13,487 nucleotides of DNA from an uncultured Collinsella sp. (lineage in GTDB: Bacteria > Actinomycetota > Coriobacteriia > Coriobacteriales > Coriobacteriaceae), in the NCBI GenBank assembly GCA_900549355.1, contig UROA01000044.1:1-13487 (forward strand). The letters run 5' to 3'. This document shows, in pieces, positions 1-6,863 of the stretch. The position numbers and the translations under genes are program-made. Every line of letters starts with the position of its first letter. Position 1 is the first letter of the stretch. Under the pieces are notes generated by a model. The model was not told the DNA's origin. It saw only the letters and a program-made list of their open reading frames with translations, and ran no database searches.

Positions 1-1
1 T

Positions 2-451
2 GCGGTGGCCAAGCAGCTCGGCCTCGACGAGTTCCACGCGCAGCTGCTGCCGGGCGACAAGGTCGACCGTGTTGAGGCGTTGCTTGCGAGCGAGAACGGC
101 AAGGGCAAGCTCGCCTTTGTCGGCGACGGTATCAACGACGCGCCCGTGCTCACCCGCGCCGACGTGGGCATTGCCATGGGCGCCATGGGATCCGATGCCG
201 CGATTGAGGCCGCCGACGTGGTGCTCATGGACGACAAGCCGTCCAACATCTCCCGCGCGATCCGCGTGGCGCGCAAGACCATGTCGATTGTTTGGCAGAA
301 CATCATCTTTGCGCTGGGCGTTAAGCTGCTGATTCTGGTGCTGGCAGCGCTGGGCATCGCCAATATGTGGCTTGCCGTGTTCGGCGACGTGGGCGTGGCG
401 ATCATCGCCATCCTGAACGCCATGCGCGCGATGGGTGTCAAGAACCTGTAG
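2..451 (+). CDS. Heavy-metal P1B-type ATPase, C-terminal part (5' end outside window)
   Basis: This is the last 149 residues of a metal-pumping P-type ATPase; the reading frame is open to the left edge, so the GTG at position 5 is internal. The visible part begins in the phosphorylation domain and carries the hinge motif GDGINDAPVL, which coordinates Mg2+ and ATP in all P-type ATPases, then VGIAMG. It ends in two membrane helices around FALGVKLLILVLAALGI and MWLAVFGDVGVAIIAILNAMR. The Lys in the first helix and the Asp in the second sit where the Zn/Cd/Pb-transporting ZntA/CadA group keeps its metal-site residues, so export of divalent Zn, Cd or Pb is the best guess. The N-terminal metal-binding domain and CPC motif lie outside the window, so the metal is not settled. 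A convergent metal-sensing regulator follows 271 nt downstream. Confidence 0.93.
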   Translation, partial: AVAKQLGLDEFHAQLLPGDKVDRVEALLASENGKGKLAFVGDGINDAPVLTRADVGIAMGAMGSDAAIEAADVVLMDDKPSNISRAIRVARKTMSIVWQNIIFALGVKLLILVLAALGIANMWLAVFGDVGVAIIAILNAMRAMGVKNL

Positions 452-459
452 CGCTGTCC

Positions 460-586
460 GGCCGGGACCGGGCTTGGTTTTGAAAACGTCCTCGCGCATG
501 AGGCCCGTCTTTCCTGCTCCTGCGGAGCAACGGAAAGGCGGGCCTCGCGCTGCGGAATGTTTTCAAAACCAAGCCCGGCCCCGGCC
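460..586. repeat. Large nested palindrome (127 nt) after the metal ATPase
   Basis: The outer arms at 460-487 and 559-586 are 28 nt each and complementary at 27 of 28 positions. Inside lies a second pair, 500-514 with 532-546 (14 of 15 plus one G-T wobble), extended by GCGC at 494-497 with 547-550. The tip is a perfect 6-bp stem, TGCTCC 515-520 with GGAGCA 524-529, around TGC. As RNA or cruciform DNA this would be one long, slightly bulged hairpin. No T-run follows either outer arm, so it is not a standard intrinsic terminator. It starts 8 nt after the ATPase stop codon. It could stabilise the 3' end, block read-through between convergent genes, or be a REP/MITE-like dispersed element. I see nothing recognisable in the remainder to 722. 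Confidence 0.85.
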
Positions 587-722
587 TGCGGTGACGTTGC
601 TGGCGGGTCTTGGGCATCGCTTGCTGACGGGGTTCCTTGTCTGAATTGGACATTGCCGAAAGGGCCGCTGGTCCCGGTCGCTGGTTCGCGCTTTGCGTGA
701 ACTCCGCGCTACTGTGGGTCAG

Positions 723-1112
723 TTAGGCTTCTGTTGTTGGACCCGCTACATCTTCCCGCCCCAGCATCGCCCTTAGCTTCTCGAAGCTCTCCTCGCTCAG
801 GCAATGCTCCATGTGGCAGCCCTCTTGCGAGGCAACCTCGGGCGATACGCCAGCGTCCTCTAGCAGCCCCACAAAAAAGCAATGGCGCTCCCACATTTGA
901 CGGGCAACCTCAAGACCGCGTTCCGTCAGATGCACATCGCGTTTGCCCATCCCCACGTAGCCGCTGTTCTCCAGCGTCGCCATGGCCTTGGAGACGCTTG
1001 CCTTGGTTACGCCCAGGTATTCGGCAACGTCAATCGATCGAACGATGCCTTGGTGCTTCGAGAGCACATAAATAGATTCGAGATAGTCTTCTCCGGATTC
1101 ACGCAGGGCCAT
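723..1112 (-). CDS. DtxR/MntR-family metal-dependent transcriptional regulator
   Basis: This 129-residue protein is a metal-activated DNA-binding repressor. The N-terminal winged helix-turn-helix (residues about 5-65) contains SIDVAEYLGVTKASVSKAMATL, the recognition-helix region, and the dimerisation/metal domain follows at about 70-115. Candidate metal ligands line up with Bacillus MntR: D9 and E12 (in GEDYLE), H77, E102 and H103. The position of MntR Glu99 is Cys99 here (CHMEH), as in iron-responsive DtxR/IdeR. The protein lacks the SH3-like C-terminal domain of long DtxR members, so it is MntR-sized. ATG at 1112 is preceded by GAAAGG at a plausible distance. It is convergent with the metal ATPase, and candidate operator repeats lie upstream at 1177-1220. 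Whether Mn2+ or Fe2+ is the effector cannot be decided from sequence. Confidence 0.9.
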   Translation of the reverse strand: MALRESGEDYLESIYVLSKHQGIVRSIDVAEYLGVTKASVSKAMATLENSGYVGMGKRDVHLTERGLEVARQMWERHCFFVGLLEDAGVSPEVASQEGCHMEHCLSEESFEKLRAMLGREDVAGPTTEA

Positions 1113-1164
1113 GGGCCGCCTTTCGCGATGGCTTCTAGTTAGCCTTTGGATACTTTTGCTTGAT

Positions 1165-1220
1165 TTACTTTACCGCAAAAGTTGCCCATGTCTTACTACT
1201 TTGCCTAAAAGTTAGCCGTG
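1165..1220 (-). promoter_or_regulatory. Candidate operator repeats upstream of the DtxR-family gene
   Basis: AAAAGTTGCCCATG at 1177-1190 and AAAAGTTAGCCGTG at 1207-1220 match at 11 of 14 positions and are exactly 30 bp apart. Both are preceded by TACTTT-rich sequence, so the similarity extends leftward with a small gap. GTTAGCC occurs again at 1138-1144, close to the start codon. On the minus strand the 1201-1217 copy reads GGCTAACTTTTAGGCAA, an imperfect palindrome resembling DtxR-family boxes rich in TTAGG and CTAA. Autoregulation by the adjacent regulator is the simplest explanation, but this is inference from pattern alone. Confidence 0.35.
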
Positions 1221-1242
1221 TTTCACAAAACGTGCGGGACGA

Positions 1243-1277
1243 AAACAAAATGGGGACGCTCCTCAAGGAGTGTCCCC
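1243..1277 (-). terminator. Rho-independent terminator after the HAD phosphatase gene
   Basis: Stem 1252-1262 pairs with 1267-1277 (11 bp, one G-T wobble) around the loop TCAA. Read on the minus strand, the hairpin is followed directly by ATTTTGTTTTC, a T-rich tail. It lies 24 nt past the stop codon of the Cof-type phosphatase and should end the ABC-F/HAD transcript. The stem is built on the same GGGGAC/GTCCCC word that recurs in other intergenic regions of this window. Confidence 0.75.
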
Positions 1278-1300
1278 TGGTGCCGGGTGACGGCCCGCAG

Positions 1301-2071
1301 TTACATCAGCCCAAAGTGCTTGGCAGCGTTGTAGATGCCGTCGTCGTCCACGGCAGTCGTCACATAGGTCGCCGCAGCTTTCACCGTGTCCTGTGCGTTG
1401 CCCATGGCCACGCTCGTGCCCACGGCGGCAAACATCGACAGGTCGTTCTCGCCGTCGCCAAAGGCAATCGCCTCGCTCGCGTCGATACCAAGCCGCTCGA
1501 GCGTCGCCGCCACGCCCAGGTCCTTGCCGCCGTTAGCGGGAATAATGTCGCAGAACAGGTCGCACCAGCGCGTGGTGAGCGAATGCGACACGGCGTCGGT
1601 CACGATATGCTCGTCGGCCGGGTCCACAAAGGCGCAAAACTGGTAGACCGGTGCGTCAAAGGCGTGCTCAAACGGCTCCTCGTGGTAGACGATTCCCGCG
1701 TTGCTGCCAGCCGTCACCACGCGCTCGGACAGGCGGTTCACAAACGAGTTCTCGCCCTGCATGCACAGCGAGTCGTAGCGCCCCTGCGCCACCTGGTCCA
1801 CAATCACCGCGACGTCGTCCGAATCGATCGGGCAGCTGCGGTAAACCCCCTCGGCATCAAAGCAGTGCTGGCCCGAAAGCGTAATGTACGCATCCCAGCC
1901 CAGGTCGAACAGCCAGTCCGGCATCTGGTAGGTCGGACGGCCCGTGGCGATCACGCACGCAATCCCCTGCTCGTGAAAGCTGTCGAGCACCTGCTGCGCC
2001 GACGCCGGAATCCGGTGGGTCTTAAAGCTCAGCAGCGTGCCGTCGATATCGAAAAACGCGGCTTTGATCAT
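1301..2071 (-). CDS. Cof-type HAD-IIB sugar-phosphatase-like hydrolase
   Basis: This 256-residue cytoplasmic phosphatase of the HAD superfamily, Cof/YidA (IIB) branch, probably acts on a phosphorylated metabolite such as a sugar phosphate or FMN. All four catalytic motifs are present: DIDGT with nucleophile D8 and acid/base D10, ATGR with T43, K183 in NGGKD, and GDGEND at 205-210 holding the Mg2+ ligands. A cap domain of about 100 residues lies between motifs II and III, as expected for type C2 caps. ATG at 2071 follows GGCGAGGAG, which overlaps the end of the upstream ABC-F gene. Only 6 nt separate the two, so they form one operon. The substrate cannot be inferred. A terminator follows at 1243-1277. 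Confidence 0.92.
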   Translation of the reverse strand: MIKAAFFDIDGTLLSFKTHRIPASAQQVLDSFHEQGIACVIATGRPTYQMPDWLFDLGWDAYITLSGQHCFDAEGVYRSCPIDSDDVAVIVDQVAQGRYDSLCMQGENSFVNRLSERVVTAGSNAGIVYHEEPFEHAFDAPVYQFCAFVDPADEHIVTDAVSHSLTTRWCDLFCDIIPANGGKDLGVAATLERLGIDASEAIAFGDGENDLSMFAAVGTSVAMGNAQDTVKAAATYVTTAVDDDGIYNAAKHFGLM

Positions 2072-2077
2072 TCTCGT

Positions 2078-3937
2078 CTACTCCTCGCCCTCGAGCTTTT
2101 CGCTCGCCTCGAGCCACGCCATCTCCAGCTCGTCCATGGCAGCGTGAGCCTCGTCGATCTTTGCCTGCTGCTCGCCGAGCGCCGTGTAGTTGGTGGGATC
2201 GACTTGGGCCATTGCTGCCTCGGCCTCCTCAACGCGGGTGCGCTGCGTCTCCATCTTGCGCTCGAGCGAACTCACCTCGCGGCGGAGCTTCTGGCGCTCG
2301 GCGTTGGACAGGCCGTTGGGCTGACCGCTCGACTTGGGCTTTTCGGCCGCAGCTGCCGCGGCACCGGTGTCGAACGTGCCGGTCTTGGCGCTCGGCGCGC
2401 CCACGGGCTCGCCCTCGGCGGTAGCGTTGCACAGGCGCAGGTACTGGTCCACGCCACCGGGCATATGCGTCAGGTGGCCGTCGAGCAGCGCCCACTGCTG
2501 GTCGGTCACGCGCTCCATCAAAAAGCGGTCGTGCGTCACCAGAATCAGCGTGCCGGGCCAGCCGTCCAGCAGGTCCTCGACAATCGCGAGCATGTCGGTA
2601 TCCAGGTCGTTGCCCGGCTCGTCCAGGATGAGCACGTTGGGCTCGTCCAGAATCGTCAGCAACAGCGACAGGCGACGGCGCTGGCCGCCCGAAAGATCGC
2701 CGATGCGGCTCCAGAGCTGCTGCGTCGTAAAGCCCAGACGCTCGCAGAGCTTCTCGGGCGAAGTCTCCTTGCCGTCGATGACGTAGTACTTCTTATAGTT
2801 GCCGAGCACCTCGCGGATCGTGTCGCCCATGTAGGGCTCGAGCTCCTCGAGCTGCTGCGACAGCACGCCAAAGCGCACTGTCTGGCCAATCTTCACGCGG
2901 CCGCGCGTGGGTTCAATCTTGCCCTGGATCACGTCGAGCAGCGTCGACTTACCGGCGCCGTTCTCGCCCAAAAGGCCATAGCGGTCGCCCGCACCAATGA
3001 GCCAGGTCACATCGGTGAGCACCTGCTTGGGCGCGCCGTCGGTATCCGCATAGCCGGCATCAACGTCGATCACGTCGATGACCTGCTTACCCAGGCGGCT
3101 AACCGCCAGGCGCTTGAGCTCCAGCTCGTCGCGCACGGGCGGCACGTCGGCGATGGGTTCGCGAGCGGCATCCCCGCGAAACTTGGGCTTGGTGGAGCGC
3201 GCCTGGGCGCCGCGGCTCAGCCACGCGAGCTCCTTGCGCGCCATGTTGCGACGGCGTTCCTCGGTGACCGCGGCCATGCGGTCGCGCTCCACGCGCTGCA
3301 GGATGTATGCCGAGTAGCCGCCCTCGAAGGGATCGACCTGGCCGTCGTGGACCTCCCACATGCTGGTGCAGACCTCGTCCAAGAACCAGCGATCGTGCGT
3401 GACCACGAGCATGGCGCCCTGACCGCGCTGCCAGCGGGCCTTTAAGTGACGCGCGAGCCAGTTGATGGTGCGCATGTCCAGGTGGTTGGTGGGCTCGTCG
3501 AGCATGAGCACGTCGTAGTCGCCGATCAGCAGGCGCGCGAGGTCCACGCGGCGGCGCTGACCGCCCGAAAGCTCGCCCACCGTGCCCTCCCAGGGCACAT
3601 CGCTAATGAGGCCGGCGAGGATCTGGCGCGTGCGGGGGCTCGACGCCCACTCGTACTCGGGCGTGTCGCCGACGACGGCATGGTGCACGGTGTCGGTGTC
3701 GACGAGGTTGTCCTTTTGGCCGAGCAGACCGATCGTCGTGCCGCGGCGATGCGTCACGCGGCCATCATCAGGCTCCAGCGTGCCGGCAAGCACGCTCAGC
3801 AGCGTCGACTTGCCGTCGCCGTTTTTGCCGACGATGCCAATACGGTCGCCCTCGCCCACGCCGAGCGTCACGCTATCGAAAATATGCTTGGTGGGAAACT
3901 CTAGGCTGACGGAATCGCATCCCAAAAGAATCGCCAT
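2078..3937 (-). CDS. ABC-F family ATPase (Uup-like), ribosome- or DNA-associated
   Basis: This soluble 619-residue protein has two ABC domains and no membrane segments, typical of ABC-F factors that act on the ribosome rather than transport. Domain 1: Walker A GKNGDGKST (38-46), signature LSGGQRRR (123-130), Walker B VLMLDEPTNHLD (143-154). The linker includes ELAWLSRGAQARSTKPKFR, characteristic of the Uup/EttA group. Domain 2: Walker A GENGAGKST (324-332), signature at 415-422, Walker B VLILDEPGNDLD (435-446), with Gly where Thr is usual. An Ala/Gly-rich stretch at about 520-540 leads into a C-terminal coiled coil (545-617), as in Uup. I chose ATG at 3937 because AAGGAG lies 8 nt upstream and homology begins there; an in-frame extension to 4093 looks non-coding. 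It is first gene of a two-gene operon with the HAD phosphatase. Confidence 0.93.
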   Translation of the reverse strand: MAILLGCDSVSLEFPTKHIFDSVTLGVGEGDRIGIVGKNGDGKSTLLSVLAGTLEPDDGRVTHRRGTTIGLLGQKDNLVDTDTVHHAVVGDTPEYEWASSPRTRQILAGLISDVPWEGTVGELSGGQRRRVDLARLLIGDYDVLMLDEPTNHLDMRTINWLARHLKARWQRGQGAMLVVTHDRWFLDEVCTSMWEVHDGQVDPFEGGYSAYILQRVERDRMAAVTEERRRNMARKELAWLSRGAQARSTKPKFRGDAAREPIADVPPVRDELELKRLAVSRLGKQVIDVIDVDAGYADTDGAPKQVLTDVTWLIGAGDRYGLLGENGAGKSTLLDVIQGKIEPTRGRVKIGQTVRFGVLSQQLEELEPYMGDTIREVLGNYKKYYVIDGKETSPEKLCERLGFTTQQLWSRIGDLSGGQRRRLSLLLTILDEPNVLILDEPGNDLDTDMLAIVEDLLDGWPGTLILVTHDRFLMERVTDQQWALLDGHLTHMPGGVDQYLRLCNATAEGEPVGAPSAKTGTFDTGAAAAAAEKPKSSGQPNGLSNAERQKLRREVSSLERKMETQRTRVEEAEAAMAQVDPTNYTALGEQQAKIDEAHAAMDELEMAWLEASEKLEGEE

Positions 3938-3972
3938 ATGCCCTGCTCCTTCGTAGAAATTCAACGTTGTCC

Positions 3973-3978
3973 ATGATA
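3973..3978 (-). promoter_or_regulatory. Weak promoter candidate (-10) for the ABC-F operon
   Basis: On the minus strand TATCAT lies about 35 nt upstream of the ABC-F start codon and differs from TATAAT by one base. No good -35 is visible at 16-18 nt; the best is TGGTTT/GGTTTG, which is poor. Confidence 0.3.
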
Positions 3979-4002
3979 GCAGCGAGCCCCACCCCAAACC
4001 AC

Positions 4003-4027
4003 CACGAAGGTGCCTGTCCCCTTTGTG
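4003..4027. repeat. Short GTGCCTGTCCCC repeat with inverted ends
   Basis: CACGAAGG (4003-4010) and CCTTTGTG (4020-4027) are complementary at 7 of 8 positions and flank TGCCTGTCC. The core shares the GGGGAC/GTCCCC word with hairpins near 1252-1277 and 8014-8138. It lies between the pst terminator and the ABC-F gene, upstream of the candidate -10. It looks like one copy of a dispersed intergenic repeat. Confidence 0.5.
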
Positions 4028-4047
4028 ATGGTCGGTCTGGCAGCGAC

Positions 4048-4087
4048 ACAAAAAGGCGGGCCATCTCGCAAAAGAGATAACCCGCCC
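4048..4087 (-). terminator. Rho-independent terminator of the pst operon
   Basis: On the minus strand, GGCGGGTTATCTC pairs with GAGATGGCCCGCC (two G-T wobbles) around TTTTGC, and TTTTTGTG follows at once. It lies about 55 nt past the pstB stop codon and is a strong intrinsic terminator. The operon therefore ends with pstB. Confidence 0.85.
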
Positions 4088-4142
4088 CTCCAATCAGTCC
4101 CGTGGCGACCGTGGCCACCGCGGGCCTCAAGCATGTCCCGGA

Positions 4143-5015
4143 CTAGGAGAACATGCCGGTGAGGTAATCATTCAGCCGCTGATCCTTGGGCCGTTGGAAA
4201 ATCTCGTCGGTCTCGTCGTACTCGACCATATCGCCCATGTAGAAGAACGCCGTGCGGTTGGACACACGCGACGCCTGCTCCATGTTGTGCGTCACGATGA
4301 CGATGGCGCGGTCGGCCACAATCGACGACATGAGGTCCTCGATCGCCAGCGTCGAGATGGGGTCGAGCGCCGAGCAGGGTTCGTCAAACAGGATCACATC
4401 GGGGTTGAGCGCCAGCGTGCGCGCGATGCACAGGCGCTGCTGCTGACCGCCCGAAAGCGCGTAGGCGCTCTTGTCGAGCTTGTCCTTGACCTCGTCCCAC
4501 AGCGCTGCACCGCGCAGGCTCTCCTCGACCATACGATCAAGCTCGTCACGGTCGGTAATGCCGTGACGCTTGGGCGCAAACGTGATGTTGTCGCGAATGG
4601 ACTTGCGGAAAGGGTTGGGCTGCTGGAACACCATGCCAATGGAGCGACGCAGCTCGTACGTGTTCTCGGTCCTGGTGTTCACATTGCGTCCGCGGTAGTT
4701 AATCTCGCCCTCCACGCGGCAGCCGCGAATCTCGCGATTCATAAGGTTGAGACTGCGCAAGAAGGTCGACTTACCGCAGCCCGAAGGCCCAATGAGCGCC
4801 GTGATCTCACCCTTGTGAAAGTCGAGCGACGTGTCGTGTAGCGCATGGTGGTCGCCATAGTACACGTTGACGTCCTTGGTGGAGAGCACGACCTCGTCGC
4901 TCACGGCCTTGCCACTCACGCGAACACGCCTCTCGCTCTCCCCCACGCTCGACAGGAAGTCCTGGGTGTCGGACGATGCCGCTTCGGTTGCGGGCGTTAC
5001 ATTCATCTCGCTCAT
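4143..5015 (-). CDS. pstB: Phosphate ABC transporter ATP-binding protein PstB
   Basis: This 290-residue ATPase powers the PstSCAB high-affinity phosphate importer from the cytoplasmic face of the membrane. Visible motifs are Walker A GPSGCGKST (76-84), Q-loop FQQPNPF (130-136), signature LSGGQQQR (187-194), Walker B VILFDEP with E212, the D-loop SALD and the switch histidine in VTHNMEQ. FQQPNPFRKSI and DEPCSALDPI are typical of PstB. The N-terminus carries about 40 extra residues relative to E. coli PstB, without a recognisable domain. ATG at 5015 overlaps the pstA stop as ATGA, which suggests translational coupling; ATG at 5006 is a possible alternative. A terminator follows at 4048-4087, and phoU is not adjacent. 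Confidence 0.97.
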   Translation of the reverse strand: MSEMNVTPATEAASSDTQDFLSSVGESERRVRVSGKAVSDEVVLSTKDVNVYYGDHHALHDTSLDFHKGEITALIGPSGCGKSTFLRSLNLMNREIRGCRVEGEINYRGRNVNTRTENTYELRRSIGMVFQQPNPFRKSIRDNITFAPKRHGITDRDELDRMVEESLRGAALWDEVKDKLDKSAYALSGGQQQRLCIARTLALNPDVILFDEPCSALDPISTLAIEDLMSSIVADRAIVIVTHNMEQASRVSNRTAFFYMGDMVEYDETDEIFQRPKDQRLNDYLTGMFS

Positions 5016-5938
5016 TCGGCCGTCATCTTCCTTGCCAGTTGCTTGCCCACAATGCGGGCGATTACGTTAAACAACAGCACGCAAATCATCAGCAGTGCAG
5101 CGGTGCCCCAGACGATCTGCTGGGCCTCGGGGCTGCCCTCGCCATAGATCTTGTAGATATGCACGGCGAGCGACTCGCCAGGGCGGAACACGTTCCAGGC
5201 ACAGGTGGGGCTCGACAGGTTAAAGCTCAAGAAGTTCAGGCGAACCGGCGAGCTCATACCCGAGGTAAAGAGCAGTGCTGCGGCCTCGCCAAACACACGG
5301 CCGGCCGAAAGCACGATGCCGGTCACGATGGCGGGCATGGCCTCGGGAATCAGGATGTGCAGCGTGGCCTCCCAGCGGGTGAGGCCCATAGCCAGGCACG
5401 CATCGCGCTGGGCCTGCGGCACGTCCTCGAGCGCCTGTTGGATCACACGCACCAGGATGGGAATGTTAAACATGGTAAGCGCGACGGCGCCGGAGATAAT
5501 GGAGTACTTCCAGCCCAGCTGCACCGAGAACACCAGAAAGCCGAACATGCCGACGACGATGGAAGGCAGCGAGGACAGCGTCTCGATGGCGGTAGAGGCG
5601 ATGTCGCGGATAGGGCCGTTCGGCGCGTACTCAACCAGGAAGACCGCTCCGCCTAGGCTGATGGGCACCGAGATGATCAGAGTGATCAGCAGCAGGTAGA
5701 ACGAGTCGAACAGCTGGTAGAGCACGCCGCCCTGCGTTCCGTTGGCGCGCGACGGCTCTGTGAGAAAGCCCGGCTGGAACAGCGTCGAGATGCCCTCGAA
5801 CAGGATATAGGCCACCATGGAGATGACGATGAGCATGACGATGGCGACGATCGCCGTCAGCACGCCCGTGGCGATGCGATCCTGTTTTTGGACACGCCCG
5901 AGCCTCGCCTCGTCGATGTGGATGCGCGTGCTAGCCAC
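5012..5938 (-). CDS. pstA: Phosphate ABC transporter permease PstA
   Basis: This is one of the two membrane subunits of the Pst phosphate importer, about 308 residues with six predicted helices. The first is around residues 24-48 (ATGVLTAIVAIVMLIVISMV) and the last is near the C-terminus (GTAALLMICVLLFNVIARIV). The cytoplasmic EAA loop that docks on PstB is seen as DACLAMGLTRWEATLHILIP. Family-typical stretches are LSSLPSIVVGMFG and the late WNVFRPGESLAVHIYKIYGEG. I place the start at GTG 5938 because GGGGGCGAAGG lies just upstream and it overlaps the pstC stop by 8 nt. A TTG at 5962 would add 8 basic residues and cannot be excluded. Its end overlaps pstB by 4 nt. Confidence 0.95.
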   Translation of the reverse strand: MASTRIHIDEARLGRVQKQDRIATGVLTAIVAIVMLIVISMVAYILFEGISTLFQPGFLTEPSRANGTQGGVLYQLFDSFYLLLITLIISVPISLGGAVFLVEYAPNGPIRDIASTAIETLSSLPSIVVGMFGFLVFSVQLGWKYSIISGAVALTMFNIPILVRVIQQALEDVPQAQRDACLAMGLTRWEATLHILIPEAMPAIVTGIVLSAGRVFGEAAALLFTSGMSSPVRLNFLSFNLSSPTCAWNVFRPGESLAVHIYKIYGEGSPEAQQIVWGTAALLMICVLLFNVIARIVGKQLARKMTAE

Positions 5939-6803
5939 GAGCCTTCGCCCCCTTGCGGCCAATGAGATGGATGATCAGGATGAAGATGAGGCTCATGCCC
6001 ATCAGCAGCAGGCCGAGTGCCCACAGAACATCGTCCTGGGCCGAGCCCTCGGCATAGACTGCCATGGACGTGGTGAGCGTGGTGGTGATGGTCGAAGCCG
6101 GCGACAGCAGCGACGTCGGCATGGCCTCGATGCCGCCGATGACCATGCGCACGGCGAGCGTCTCGCCAAAGGCGCGGGTCATGCCCAAGATAACCGCGGT
6201 CATGAGCGACGGCATGGCGGACTTGAGCACCACGTGCCAGATGGTCTGCCAGCGGGTGTAGCCCAGCGCGAGCGAGCCCTGGCGGTAGCCGTCGGGCACG
6301 GCGCGCAGGCCATCGACCGAAAGCGTGGTCATCGTCGGCAGAATCATGACCGCCAGCACGATGGCGCCGGGCAAGATGCCCAGGCCCGTGCTCACATGGA
6401 AAACGCTCTTCATAAGACCGACGACCACGTGAAAACCGATCAGGCCAAAGACGACCGAGGGGATGCCGGTCAAAAGCTCAATGAGCGGCTGAAAGATCTT
6501 AGAGCCAAACTTAGGGCTAATCTCGACCGCAAAGATGGCAGAGCCGATGGCGATGGGCAGCGCGATAAGCGTGGAGAGCACCATGACCGCAAACGAGGTG
6601 ACGATCAGGGGCAGGGCGCCGGTATAAGGCAGACCGTTTTCGGCCGTGTTGGCCAGGTCCCACTTGGTGCCGGTGAAGAACTCGACGACCGAAACGCCGT
6701 CCTTGAGAAAAGCCGAGAGGCCCTTTTGGGCGACCATAAAGATGAGCGCGGCAACGACAAGCGTCACGAGCGCTACGCACGCGCCCGTGACGCCCAGGCC
6801 CAC
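5931..6803 (-). CDS. pstC: Phosphate ABC transporter permease PstC (start uncertain)
   Basis: This is the second membrane subunit of the Pst importer. From GTG 6803 it is 290 residues with helices at about 6-26, 62-92, 105-130, 140-162, 196-222 and 258-282. The EAA loop GSLALGYTRWQTIWHVVLK (177-195) faces PstB, and LTGIPSVVFGLIGFHVV is characteristic of PstC. The start is unclear: the GTG has only a weak ribosome-binding site and leaves almost no cytoplasmic N-terminus. The frame continues upstream as a plausible IAKQLPQRDLEN extension to ATA 6839, which has GGAAAGG 6 nt in front. No ATG, GTG or TTG occurs in frame between 6803 and the pstS stop. It lies between pstS and pstA and overlaps pstA. 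Confidence 0.94.
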   Translation of the reverse strand: MGLGVTGACVALVTLVVAALIFMVAQKGLSAFLKDGVSVVEFFTGTKWDLANTAENGLPYTGALPLIVTSFAVMVLSTLIALPIAIGSAIFAVEISPKFGSKIFQPLIELLTGIPSVVFGLIGFHVVVGLMKSVFHVSTGLGILPGAIVLAVMILPTMTTLSVDGLRAVPDGYRQGSLALGYTRWQTIWHVVLKSAMPSLMTAVILGMTRAFGETLAVRMVIGGIEAMPTSLLSPASTITTTLTTSMAVYAEGSAQDDVLWALGLLLMGMSLIFILIIHLIGRKGAKARG

Positions 6804-6839
6804 GTTCTCAAGGTCGCGCTGTGGCAGCTGTTTTGCTAT

Positions 6840-6852
6840 TGCAAACCTTTCC
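6840..6852 (-). promoter_or_regulatory. Strong ribosome-binding site bearing on the pstC start
   Basis: GGAAAGG (6846-6852) followed by the spacer TTTGCA leads directly to ATA at 6839-6837, in frame with pstC. This is the only good Shine-Dalgarno sequence in the pstS-pstC gap, and its distance from GTG 6803 (42 nt) is far too long to serve that codon. Confidence 0.5.
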
Positions 6853-6863
6853 GGGGCGGTTAC

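Noticed and set aside
1160..3445. A 761-codon open frame on the plus strand, antisense to the HAD and ABC-F genes
   Set aside because: It is antisense to two clear genes with full motif sets, its composition (rich in His, Arg, Val, Leu) is typical of high-GC shadow frames, and it has no recognisable domain.
3938..4093. N-terminal extension of the ABC-F protein by 52 residues
   Set aside because: It crosses the GTGCCTGTCCCC repeat and promoter-like sequence and enters the pst terminator, while a strong ribosome-binding site precedes ATG 3937.
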